NCBI GenBank assembly: GCA_946886405.1
Contig: CAMPIO010000040.1
Location: forward strand, 1-30,381
Length of the DNA stretch: 30,381 bases
Source of the DNA: an uncultured Pseudoxanthomonas sp.
Lineage (GTDB): Bacteria; Pseudomonadota; Gammaproteobacteria; Xanthomonadales; Xanthomonadaceae
Direction of reading: 5' to 3'
This document shows, piece after piece, positions 15,504 to 22,433 of the stretch (within the stretch, counting starts at the first letter, position 1; each line of letters starts with the position of its first letter). The position numbers and the translations under genes are program-made. The notes beneath the pieces were generated by a model. The model was not told the DNA's origin, ran no database searches, and saw only the letters and a list, made by a program, of their open reading frames with translations.

Positions 15504-15722
15504 ATGGATATCGAGACTCTCCTGACCGCCGCCTTGCGCGAAGCGGGGTATGGCCAGGACGCCATCGGCTCGGCGATGCCGAGGATCCTGCGCATCCTGG
15601 AAGCCGAAGATGTGCGCATCGAACTCGGCCGCGCCCTGTCGCGCAAGGAGCGCGAGTACGTGCGTCTCCAGTTGGAACTGGGACTCAGCGTGCGGGAAGT
15701 GGCCGCCGGGCTGAAGAAGTAG
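15504..15722 (+). CDS. Small helical hypothetical protein
   Basis: This encodes a 72-residue protein that I do not recognise. It is almost entirely predicted helix, with a C-terminal segment (SRKEREYVRLQLELGLSVRE then VAAGLKK) resembling a helix-turn-helix or a short DNA- or RNA-binding unit. The ATG at 15504 is preferred to an in-frame ATG at 15474, whose extra ten residues are Pro/Arg-rich. No clear ribosome-binding site is visible. The next gene, a pseudouridine synthase, starts 8 bases after its stop, so co-expression is likely. Confidence 0.6.
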   Translation: MDIETLLTAALREAGYGQDAIGSAMPRILRILEAEDVRIELGRALSRKEREYVRLQLELGLSVREVAAGLKK

Positions 15723-15730
15723 GCGACACC

Positions 15731-16648
15731 ATGCTTGGCCATGCGTCGCGTTCGGCGCGGCGCTTTCGACCACCGGACATCGAGGGGCTGTCGGCCAGCA
15801 CGCTGCAGTTGCCGCCCGGCGCATGGCCTACGGTGCTGGACTGCCTGTGCGAGCGGTTTTCCACCGTTCCGCGCGATCAGTGGATCGACCGGATGGCGCG
15901 CGGGCGGGTGATGGATGGCGACGGGAACGCGGTGACGCCAGCGTTGCCGTATCGCGTGGGATTGCCTATCCATTACTACCGCGAAGTCGCGGACGAACCG
16001 GCGATTCCGTTCGACGACGTCATCCTGTACGTCGACGACGATCTGCTCATCGTCGACAAGCCGCATTTCCTGCCGGTCGTGCCAGCCGGCGCCCATGTCC
16101 ACGAAACGCTGCTGGCGCGGCTGGTCCGTCGCACCGGCAATCCCGCGCTGGTGCCACTGCACCGGATCGATCGCGAGACGGCGGGGCTGGTGATGTTCTC
16201 CACCCGTCCCGACAGTCGCGCACGCTACCAGGCGCTGTTCCGCGAGCACCGGATCGGGAAACACTACGAGGCGATCGCGCCGCCGCTGCCGCACGTGGCG
16301 TTCCCGCACATCCGCACCAGTCGGATCGTCGCGGGTGAACCCTTCTACCGCGTGCGGGAAGTCGAGGGTACGGCGAACAGCGAGACGCGGATCGAGGTCA
16401 TCGCACGCGGCGACGGGCGTTGGCGCTACGCGCTGGCACCGGTCACCGGCCGCAAGCACCAGTTGCGCATGCACATGGCGGCACTGGGCGCGCCGATCGC
16501 CAACGACCCGCTGTATCCGTTGTTGCGCCAGCGCGAGGCGGGCGACTATTCGGCGCCGTTGCAGTTGCTGGCCAAGGGGCTGTCCTTCATCGATCCGCTC
16601 AGCGGAAACGAGCGTCGTTTTTCCAGCGGGTTCCAGCTCGAAGGCTGA
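15731..16648 (+). CDS. RluA-family pseudouridine synthase
   Basis: This 305-residue RNA-modifying enzyme converts specific uridines of rRNA or tRNA to pseudouridine. The catalytic Asp147 lies in the family motif HRIDRETAGLV, and the later RKHQLRMHMAALG motif matches the RluA fold. The region before residue 90 looks like an S4-like RNA-binding part with the linker LIVDKPHFLPVVP. The target uridine cannot be predicted from the sequence. The ATG at 15731 gives the usual length; longer frame starts upstream run through the preceding small gene in another frame. It is followed by a 10-bp GC hairpin. Confidence 0.9.
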   Translation: MLGHASRSARRFRPPDIEGLSASTLQLPPGAWPTVLDCLCERFSTVPRDQWIDRMARGRVMDGDGNAVTPALPYRVGLPIHYYREVADEPAIPFDDVILYVDDDLLIVDKPHFLPVVPAGAHVHETLLARLVRRTGNPALVPLHRIDRETAGLVMFSTRPDSRARYQALFREHRIGKHYEAIAPPLPHVAFPHIRTSRIVAGEPFYRVREVEGTANSETRIEVIARGDGRWRYALAPVTGRKHQLRMHMAALGAPIANDPLYPLLRQREAGDYSAPLQLLAKGLSFIDPLSGNERRFSSGFQLEG

Positions 16649-16651
16649 ACG

Positions 16652-16674
16652 CCGCCGGTGATCGTCACCGGCGG
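16652..16674 (+). other. GC-rich hairpin after the pseudouridine synthase gene
   Basis: CCGCCGGTGA (16652-16661) and TCACCGGCGG (16665-16674) form a perfect 10-bp stem with a 3-base loop, starting 4 bases after the stop codon. No T run follows, so it may mark a Rho-dependent or processed 3' end. The rest of the gap to 16840 holds no other clear signal. Confidence 0.5.
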
Positions 16675-16840
16675 GGGGCATTGCCCGCCCGTTGCGCCTG
16701 GCGATTCGTCGGCGCCATCGGGGCCTGGTCGGTTCCCGCTGGCGACGCACACGCGGGGGCGGCATCATCGCGTACGGACCGGCGAGCGAACCGTTCACGC
16801 GCCCGCCATTGCAGACTGCCTTTCGGGCACCGGAGGATCC

Positions 16841-18031
16841 ATGGAGTACAGGACGTCGTGGCGATCAGCCGCCATGCTGGTGGCGATGCTGGTGTCGGGG
16901 CTGGCGAACGCTGGGGAAGCATCCCTGCCAACGGTTCCGGACATCGATGCGCGCATAGGCACGCACATGGCCGATGGCGGCCTGGTGGGGGTGGGGGCGG
17001 CCGTCATCATCGACCGCCGGGTGGTGTGGTCGAAAGGCTATGGCCATGCCGACCGTCAGCGTGGCACGCCGTTCACGCCGGACACGGTGATGAACATCGC
17101 CTCGATCAGCAAGACCATCACTGGCGTGGCAATGATGCAGGCCGTGCAGGCGGGCAAGCTGTCGCTGGACGAAGACATCAATACCTACTTGCCGTTCAAG
17201 GTGGTGAATCCACACGTCCCCGAGGCGCGCATCACGCTGCGCCATCTGGCCACGCACACTTCCGGCATCAGCGACCGTTGGGCCGTGTACCAGCGCCTGT
17301 ACCACTGGGGCGGGGACGCACCCGAGGGGTTGGGGGGCGTGTTGCATGGCTACCTGGTGCCGGGCGGCAAGGACTATGCGCCCGACAACTTCGTGCCGCA
17401 TCGCCCGGGCACCTACCGCGAGTACTCGAACATCGGGGCCGGGCTGGTGGGCTACATCGTCGAGCGCGCAACGGGCGAGCCCCTGGACACGTACACGCGG
17501 CGGACCATCTTCGCGCCACTGCGGATGCACCATAGCGGCTGGCGGCTGTCGGACCTGCCGCCCGGCGTGCAGTCCACCCTGTACGTGGGGCAGGGCGGCT
17601 TCAGCGTTCCCATCCCCCCCTATGGATTGGCGACCTATCCCGATGGCGGCGTGCGCACCTCGGTCGCGGATCTGTCGCGCTTCTTCATCGCATTGCTGGG
17701 AGACGGGCAGGTCGATGGTGCGCGCATCCTGTCGCCGGCGTCGGTCGCGGAGATGCGCCGCTTCCAGTACACGCCGGGCAACATTCCCGAGAACGTCATA
17801 CCCGCGGAGAAGAACTCCGGCCTGTTCTGGGCCACCAAGTTCAACGGTGAATTCGTCGGCCACAGTGGCTCGGACCCGGGCGTACAGACCGACATGCTCG
17901 CCAGCCCGGCCGGCGACGTGGCGGTGGTGCTGTTCACCAATACGTCGCTGGACGAACGTGATGGCAGGATCCACACGGCACTGTTCAAGGACCTGTGGGC
18001 GTATGCGCAGGCACTCGATGCGGCGAAGTAG
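16841..18031 (+). CDS. Serine hydrolase, beta-lactamase/class C fold, secreted
   Basis: This 396-residue member of the beta-lactamase/transpeptidase-like family (Pfam Beta-lactamase) has a signal peptide ending near residue 24 (GLANA). The catalytic motifs are Ser88-x-x-Lys91 in SISK, Tyr195-Ser-Asn197 in EYSN, and His341-Ser-Gly in GHSG replacing KTG. The last is usual in esterases and peptidases of this family, so a true beta-lactamase activity is not implied. Substrates could be D-amino-acid peptides or esters. GGAGG lies just before the ATG at 16841. The next gene, 69 bp downstream, encodes another secreted hydrolase. Confidence 0.88.
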   Translation: MEYRTSWRSAAMLVAMLVSGLANAGEASLPTVPDIDARIGTHMADGGLVGVGAAVIIDRRVVWSKGYGHADRQRGTPFTPDTVMNIASISKTITGVAMMQAVQAGKLSLDEDINTYLPFKVVNPHVPEARITLRHLATHTSGISDRWAVYQRLYHWGGDAPEGLGGVLHGYLVPGGKDYAPDNFVPHRPGTYREYSNIGAGLVGYIVERATGEPLDTYTRRTIFAPLRMHHSGWRLSDLPPGVQSTLYVGQGGFSVPIPPYGLATYPDGGVRTSVADLSRFFIALLGDGQVDGARILSPASVAEMRRFQYTPGNIPENVIPAEKNSGLFWATKFNGEFVGHSGSDPGVQTDMLASPAGDVAVVLFTNTSLDERDGRIHTALFKDLWAYAQALDAAK

Positions 18032-18100
18032 CCACCGGCGACGGCTGGGCGAGAATACGGGAGAGGTTCCGCGCGTGACGGAGACGGAGAGGAGGTGGAC

Positions 18101-18949
18101 ATGGTCCGTTGCCTGATGGTCGTCCTGCTGTGGTTGGCGATCGCGTCGGCGTCCCACGGCCAGTCGACGGCCGCGATGTCGGCCGGCAGCCTGCCTGCGC
18201 TGAAGGGCGATTACTTCGCGTTGACCGACAGTGCGTCCGGTCGCGTGCACCACCTCCACGTGCGCTATCCCGAGGGTTACGACGCCGCAGCGGCGACACG
18301 CTATCCCGTGGTGTATGTGCTGGATGGCGACAGCCTGTTTCCGCTGCTGGCGCCGACGCACCTGTTCCTGCACTACGACGAACAGTTGCCGGAGGCGATC
18401 ATCGTCGGCATCGCGTATGGCAGTTTCGATCCGTCGATCAACAAGCGGCACGTCGACTTCACTGCGCGCGGCAGCGAGACCACCGGTGAGCAGGGTGGGG
18501 CGGCGGGCTTCCTCGCGTTCCTTCGTGGACAGGTGATACCCGAGGTCGAGCGCCGCTACGCAACCGATCCCGCTCGCCGCGTGCTGGTGGGGCAGTCGCG
18601 GGCCGGCTACTTCGTCCTGTGGTCCGCATTGCAGGATCCGGACCTCTTCTGGGGTCGCATCGCGAGCAATCCGTCGCCAGGACCGGCGCGCGAGCAGTTG
18701 TTCGTGGCGCCGTCACCGCACCGGCGCCCCGATCTGCACGTCGTCGTGGCAAGCGGGACGCGCGATACCGCCGAGCGACAGCGCATCGCGCGCGACTGGA
18801 CCGCCCACTGGACGGCGCCATCAGCGGATGCACCGTGGCAGGTGGAACTGTTGGTACTGCAGGACGGGACCCATGCGGCGGCGATCGGTGAAAGTTACCG
18901 GCGCGCGATGCTGTCGCTGTTCCGTGGACATGCGCCGTCCACCCCGTGA
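18101..18949 (+). CDS. Secreted alpha/beta hydrolase (esterase, IroE/BesA-like)
   Basis: This 282-residue protein has a signal peptide (cleavage probably after residues 18-20, SHGQ) and a putative esterase fold. The strand-loop YPVVYVLDGD is typical of the Fes/IroE/esterase D group. Nucleophile Ser166 lies in GQSRAG, and His258 in GTHAAA is the likely base. Substrates in this group include siderophore esters and acyl or formyl esters, and none can be chosen here. GGAGG lies 5 bases before the ATG at 18101; GTG at 18095 is a weaker alternative. It is probably co-transcribed with the upstream serine hydrolase. Confidence 0.85.
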   Translation: MVRCLMVVLLWLAIASASHGQSTAAMSAGSLPALKGDYFALTDSASGRVHHLHVRYPEGYDAAAATRYPVVYVLDGDSLFPLLAPTHLFLHYDEQLPEAIIVGIAYGSFDPSINKRHVDFTARGSETTGEQGGAAGFLAFLRGQVIPEVERRYATDPARRVLVGQSRAGYFVLWSALQDPDLFWGRIASNPSPGPAREQLFVAPSPHRRPDLHVVVASGTRDTAERQRIARDWTAHWTAPSADAPWQVELLVLQDGTHAAAIGESYRRAMLSLFRGHAPSTP

Positions 18950-19108
18950 ATGTCCGGGCGGCCAGGTCCTTGGCGCGGTGCGGCATTCACGTGTGTAGTG
19001 ACGGCTGTGGTTCCGCGCGGCGGGGCAGCTTCCGTAATCGCCTTCGCGGAAATCGACCGGTCGTCAGAAATCCCGCGTTCATGTCACACAGCGGGCATAC
19101 CGGCGGCT

Positions 19109-19121
19109 TAGGCTCGCCGCA
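19109..19121 (+). promoter_or_regulatory. Possible -10 box for a leaderless message
   Basis: TAGGCT at 19109-19114 ends six bases before the ATG at 19121, so transcription would start at or very near that A. No Shine-Dalgarno sequence and no strong -35 are present. Leaderless genes with this spacing are known from many high-GC bacteria, but the signal is weak. Confidence 0.3.
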
Positions 19122-19375
19122 TGGACACCTTGGCTGACATCCGGGCCACCCTGGCCGCTGCGGGGCAGCGCATCGAACGCGGTGCGCTGCGCGAGGATCC
19201 GCGTGTGTTCATGGACGAACTGTGGCGGCAGGTGTACGACCGCGCACCGGATGATCTTCAGCCCTATGTGTGGTCGCGACTGGCGGACTTCTCCGCGCAG
19301 CTGGGCGTGATGGGTGACATTGCGCCCGAGCGCAAGCCGGCAAGGGCGCCGCCTGAGGTGTTCGCGCGGCGATAG
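19121..19375 (+). CDS. Small hypothetical protein
   Basis: This 84-residue protein does not match a family that I recognise. It is predicted helical and rich in Arg, Asp and Ala. Its core (FMDELWRQVYDRAPDDLQPYVWSRL) has aromatic residues in a regular pattern, followed by a basic tail. No signal peptide or membrane segment is visible. The ATG at 19121 has no ribosome-binding site and may be leaderless. It stands alone, with about 170 bp of unannotated sequence before it and 100 bp after it. Confidence 0.6.
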   Translation: MDTLADIRATLAAAGQRIERGALREDPRVFMDELWRQVYDRAPDDLQPYVWSRLADFSAQLGVMGDIAPERKPARAPPEVFARR

Positions 19376-19475
19376 AGGTCCGTGGCGGCATGCCTGGGTA
19401 CTCAGTGTGAGGTGAATGCACGCCTGTGTTGGGAAGGATTGACCTCTCCGCGCACGCATCTGCGTTGTCACGGGC

Positions 19476-20033
19476 ATGGAAACAGGCAAGACTCTCGGCA
19501 TGAAAGCCGGCATCCAGATCCGCCCCGCACGCACCTCCGAAGCCGCCGAACTGTCCGCGATGATGCGGCGCACGTTCCTGGCCACCCATGGCCACTGCAG
19601 CACGCCCGACAACGTGGCCGCGCACGTGGCCGCCATGTACTCGCCGGAACGTCAGGCGGAAGAAATCCGCGACCCCGATACGCTGACACTGATCGTGGAG
19701 CAGGACGGTGTGTGGGCCGGCTTCGCGCAGTTGCGCTGGGGGACCGTGCCACCGGCCGAAGTGGCGCTGCTGCCGACGGTGGAACTGGCGCGGATCTATC
19801 TGGACGAGGCCTTCCACGGCAAGGGCATCGCCGCCGTGCTGGTGTCCCATCTGCTGGCGGCCGCGCAGCTGCGCGGGTCGCGCTCGGTCTGGCTGACCGT
19901 CTGGGAGGACGCCGCGCAGGCGATCCGCTTCTGGCGCAAGCATGGTTTCCAGATCGTCGGGCGTTCCATCTTCCACGTGGGCGATGACCCCAAGGAAGAC
20001 TGGGTGATGACCCAGGTGCTCCCGACGGGTTGA
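19476..20033 (+). CDS. GNAT family N-acetyltransferase
   Basis: This 185-residue protein has the Gcn5-related acetyltransferase fold. The N-terminal IQIRPARTSEAAELSAMM is typical. Motif A, the acetyl-CoA pyrophosphate loop, is ARIYLDEAFHGKGIAAVLV (consensus R/QxxGxG/A, here HGKGIA), followed by VWEDAAQAIRFWRKHGF. The acceptor substrate is unknown. Start options are ATG at 19476 and ATG at 19500. The first has a weak CGGGC upstream and the second has none, so I keep the longer form while noting that the second fits homologue length better. Confidence 0.87.
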   Translation: METGKTLGMKAGIQIRPARTSEAAELSAMMRRTFLATHGHCSTPDNVAAHVAAMYSPERQAEEIRDPDTLTLIVEQDGVWAGFAQLRWGTVPPAEVALLPTVELARIYLDEAFHGKGIAAVLVSHLLAAAQLRGSRSVWLTVWEDAAQAIRFWRKHGFQIVGRSIFHVGDDPKEDWVMTQVLPTG

Positions 20034-20146
20034 ACCCGTCTGATGCGGCGCGCTGGCCGCCTACCTCACGCGCTGTCCGAAAACCAGTCCCGGGCAGGGG
20101 TGAATGACCTGCGGAATTCCTGTTACGCTCGTGGGTAAATGCAGGT

Positions 20147-20191
20147 ACCGGCACTAAGCCGGTGGCGATGTCCGGGCAGCGACCCGGGACA
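20147..20191 (+). other. Two tandem hairpins in the leader of the lpoB-like cluster
   Basis: ACCGGC-ACTAA-GCCGGT at 20147-20163 is followed by a second stem-loop, 20069-style in layout but at 20169-20191, where eight base pairs close with one bulged G and a CAGCGA loop. Both lie about 70-110 bases before the LpoB-like start, downstream of an extended -10-like TGTTACGCT at 20121-20129. The 225-bp region from 20034 to 20258 holds no coding sequence. It matches no riboswitch family I can recall. Confidence 0.4.
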
Positions 20192-20258
20192 GTGGATGGG
20201 GATCCGCGCGCGCCTTGCCTGGAGCATTTCCATCTGACAGGGGCCCCGGAAGGGGTGG

Positions 20259-20894
20259 ATGAGCCATATGCAGAGTTCCTTAGTTCTTCGCCTGGCCGGC
20301 GTGGTGTTCGTCACCGGGCTTGCACTGTGCCCCGCGCACGCCCGCAACAGCGGCGCGCAGGACCTGGACCCCAGCCAGAAGGGGCCCGTCACCGGCTTGG
20401 GCATCGAGGCCCACGACATCCAGACCATGTCCGACCGCATGGTGCGCGACATGCTGGGGAACGCCACCCTGGCCAACCGCGCCACGCCACCGCGGGTGAT
20501 CGTGGACAGCGCCTTCTTCACCAACGAAAGCTCGCAGCGCATCAACAAGAACCTGATCACCGACCGTCTGCGCGTGGGCCTGAACCGCGCGAGCAAGGGC
20601 CGCATGGTGTTCCTGGCCCGGCAGAACGCCGCGATGATCGAGCAGGAGCGCGAGCTCAAGCGCGAAGGCGTCACCGATACCGGCACCGTGGGCATGACGC
20701 GCGCGCAGTTCGGCGCCGACTACCGCCTGACCGGCAACATCGCCAGCACCGAGGCGCGCGATCCCAAGACCGGCACGATGCAGCGCTACACGCAGATCGT
20801 GTTCGAGATGGTCGACCTGGAGTCGGGTGCCATCGAATGGTCCAACAGTTACGAGATCGCGCGCGCCGCCACCGACGACGTGATCTACCGCTGA
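20259..20894 (+). CDS. LpoB-like penicillin-binding protein activator
   Basis: This 211-residue exported protein resembles the LpoB family (PF13036), whose E. coli member activates the peptidoglycan synthase PBP1B from the outer membrane. Similar features are PPRVIVDSAFF, the LITDRLRVGLN helix, FGADYRLTGNI and the C-terminal QIVFEMVDLESGAIEWSN. Residues 1-28 form a signal peptide with an AHA cleavage site. The only nearby Cys, Cys24, has Leu at -1 (LALC), a poor lipobox, unlike E. coli LpoB. A GGAAGGGG ribosome-binding site precedes the ATG at 20259; ATG at 20268 is an alternative. It heads a five-gene envelope cluster. Confidence 0.82.
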   Translation: MSHMQSSLVLRLAGVVFVTGLALCPAHARNSGAQDLDPSQKGPVTGLGIEAHDIQTMSDRMVRDMLGNATLANRATPPRVIVDSAFFTNESSQRINKNLITDRLRVGLNRASKGRMVFLARQNAAMIEQERELKREGVTDTGTVGMTRAQFGADYRLTGNIASTEARDPKTGTMQRYTQIVFEMVDLESGAIEWSNSYEIARAATDDVIYR

Positions 20895-20911
20895 GCCGCG
20901 CCACGCTTACT

Positions 20912-20935
20912 GCACGCCACGGCGACGTGGCGTGC
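20912..20935 (+). other. Intercistronic hairpin with GNRA loop
   Basis: GCACGCCACG (20912-20921) pairs perfectly with CGTGGCGTGC (20926-20935) and closes with GCGA, a stable GNRA tetraloop. It lies 17 bases after the LpoB-like stop and 18 bases before the small lipoprotein start. There is no T tract. It could stabilise or divide the message between these genes. Confidence 0.6.
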
Positions 20936-20953
20936 CACACCAGGGGAACTCCG

Positions 20954-21103
20954 ATGAAAGCCAATGTCCTGCGGCTGTCCGTGCCGTTGCTGTGCCTGAT
21001 GCTGGCCGCATGCGCGGCCAGGACGCCGCGCGCTGCCGATCCGAATGCGCAGGTGCCACCGCCGAACCATCCGGCCCCGGTGAAGTCGCAGGTGTCGCCA
21101 TGA
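20954..21103 (+). CDS. Small proline-rich lipoprotein
   Basis: This 49-residue protein has a short lipoprotein signal ending in the lipobox LAAC at residues 17-20, preceded by a hydrophobic core (LSVPLLCLML). The mature part is about 30 residues, rich in Pro, Ala and Asn, with no predicted fold; it looks like a flexible linker. Ala at +2 predicts outer-membrane sorting. A GGGGA ribosome-binding site lies 6 bases before the ATG. The stop overlaps the next start (ATGA). The mature part resembles the disordered lipid-anchored N-terminal region that LpoB has elsewhere. Confidence 0.8.
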   Translation: MKANVLRLSVPLLCLMLAACAARTPRAADPNAQVPPPNHPAPVKSQVSP

Positions 21104-21570
21104 AACACGCGCTGATGCTGGTCGCGCTGGCTGGCTCGCTGCTGGCCACCAACGCCGTGGCGGAGAACAACGTGGTGAAGTGCAAGACTTGGCAGGCGCG
21201 CCGCGCCGCGCCGGTCGCCGGTCCCGCGCTGGTGGCCAACGTGCCGAAATCGATGACGCCGATCGACCTCAACGCCGTGCAGTTCACCGACAAGCCGCTG
21301 ACGCGCCAGATGCTGGTCGAGGGCCTGTTCGCGCGCCGCACCGAGACCGACACCGTCGAAGTCACCGCGCGCTTCATCAACTGCACCGACAAGCCGCTGC
21401 AGGTGCAGGCGCGCTCGTCCTTCATGGACCTCACGCAGGCGCCGACCGAGCCGGTATCCGCGTGGACCCAGGTGTTCATTCCACCGAAGGGCACGGGCAC
21501 GTACCGCGAACGCTCCATGAGCCGCGACGAGGTGCAGTACTACCTCATCGAACTGGCCCCCGCCCGCTGA
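21100..21570 (+). CDS. YcfL-like (DUF1425) exported protein
   Basis: This 156-residue protein has a signal peptide with a likely cut after NAVA (residues 1-21) and no lipobox. The domain pattern (FTDKPLTRQMLVEGLFARR, TVEVTARFINCTDKPL, VSAWTQVFIPPKGT, YLIEL) fits the DUF1425/YcfL beta-sandwich, which lies next to lpoB in E. coli. The family's role is unknown. One cysteine (NCTDK) lies in the mature part along with another after the signal (VVKCKTW), so a disulfide is possible. It overlaps the lipoprotein gene by 4 bp and precedes the next gene by 14 bp. Confidence 0.75.
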   Translation: MKHALMLVALAGSLLATNAVAENNVVKCKTWQARRAAPVAGPALVANVPKSMTPIDLNAVQFTDKPLTRQMLVEGLFARRTETDTVEVTARFINCTDKPLQVQARSSFMDLTQAPTEPVSAWTQVFIPPKGTGTYRERSMSRDEVQYYLIELAPAR

Positions 21571-21584
21571 TCCCGGAGCCCCCG

Positions 21585-22418
21585 ATGACGTCCACGACCA
21601 TGAAGTCCACGCTGGCCTCCATGCTGCTGCTGGCTGCGCTGCCGGCGGCCGCACAGTACCGCGACGGCACCCCGCCGGTGCTGACGCCGGCTCCGAAGCA
21701 CGATCCGCAGGCCGCGATGGCCGACGACACCACCTTCCGTGCGGCGTACGCGAAAGCCGGCAGTCCGCGCATCACGGTGTTCTGGAACCGCCAGCTGACC
21801 GACGCCACAAGCACGCAGTACGACCAGGTGCAGCAGGCCACGGTACAGACCGCGGCCACGCGCGTGACCGAGGTCAGCCCATCGGGCCGCGTGGTTGGCA
21901 CGGAGCAACAGTCCGCCGCCATCGCCACCGTGCGCGAAGGCGAGCGCGCGTTGCCGGACGCCGGCGCAGAGCGCTCGCTGCTCAGCGAGCGCAGCGAGTG
22001 GCCGATCGCCAGCGCCTTCAGTTCGCGGCTGCAGCGTGCAGGCGTGAACCTGGTCGACCGCACCATGGCCCTGCGCGCGCAGGCCGCAGGGACGAGTGCA
22101 GACGAGCGTCGCGACGTGCAGGCGATGGAGATCAAGGCACTGCAAGGCAAGTCGGAACTGTTGGCGGAGGTATTGCAGACGGCCGATGCACGCTCGCCGT
22201 TCGGCGTGATCTTCCGCGTCGACATCAAGGACGTGAACACGGGCGCGCTGATCACCAGCGTAGTGAGCGACGGCAAACCGCCGGCGAAAGGGCCTGGCCG
22301 CTACGTAGCGGGACGCAACGGCTTCGTCCGGGAAGCTGCGCCCGAGCCCACGCTGACCGACATCGGCGACGTCGTCGCCCACGCCACGCTGCAGGCGCTG
22401 GCCACGCGCTGGCGCTGA
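21585..22418 (+). CDS. Periplasmic protein of unknown function in the lpoB-like cluster
   Basis: This 277-residue protein has a signal peptide (cleavage near residue 23, PAAAQ). I do not assign it to a named family. The order RITVFWNRQLTD, a central Gln/Thr-rich part, EWPIASAFSSRLQRAGVNLVDRT and FGVIFRVDIKDVNTGALITS recalls the strand-helix pattern of LpoB- and CsgG-like periplasmic domains. It might be a diverged paralogue of that fold. CGGAG lies 6 bases before the ATG at 21585. It is the fourth of five closely spaced genes. Confidence 0.7.
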   Translation: MTSTTMKSTLASMLLLAALPAAAQYRDGTPPVLTPAPKHDPQAAMADDTTFRAAYAKAGSPRITVFWNRQLTDATSTQYDQVQQATVQTAATRVTEVSPSGRVVGTEQQSAAIATVREGERALPDAGAERSLLSERSEWPIASAFSSRLQRAGVNLVDRTMALRAQAAGTSADERRDVQAMEIKALQGKSELLAEVLQTADARSPFGVIFRVDIKDVNTGALITSVVSDGKPPAKGPGRYVAGRNGFVREAAPEPTLTDIGDVVAHATLQALATRWR

Positions 22419-22433
22419 TAGACGGAGTACTTC

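Noticed and set aside
16865..18451. 528-residue open frame on the - strand opposite the serine hydrolase
   Set aside because: The + strand protein has signal peptide and full catalytic motifs; the reverse frame has no recognisable domain.
20141..20200. c-di-GMP (GEMM) or other known riboswitch before the LpoB-like gene
   Set aside because: The conserved loop sequences of the known classes are missing; only two plain stem-loops are seen.
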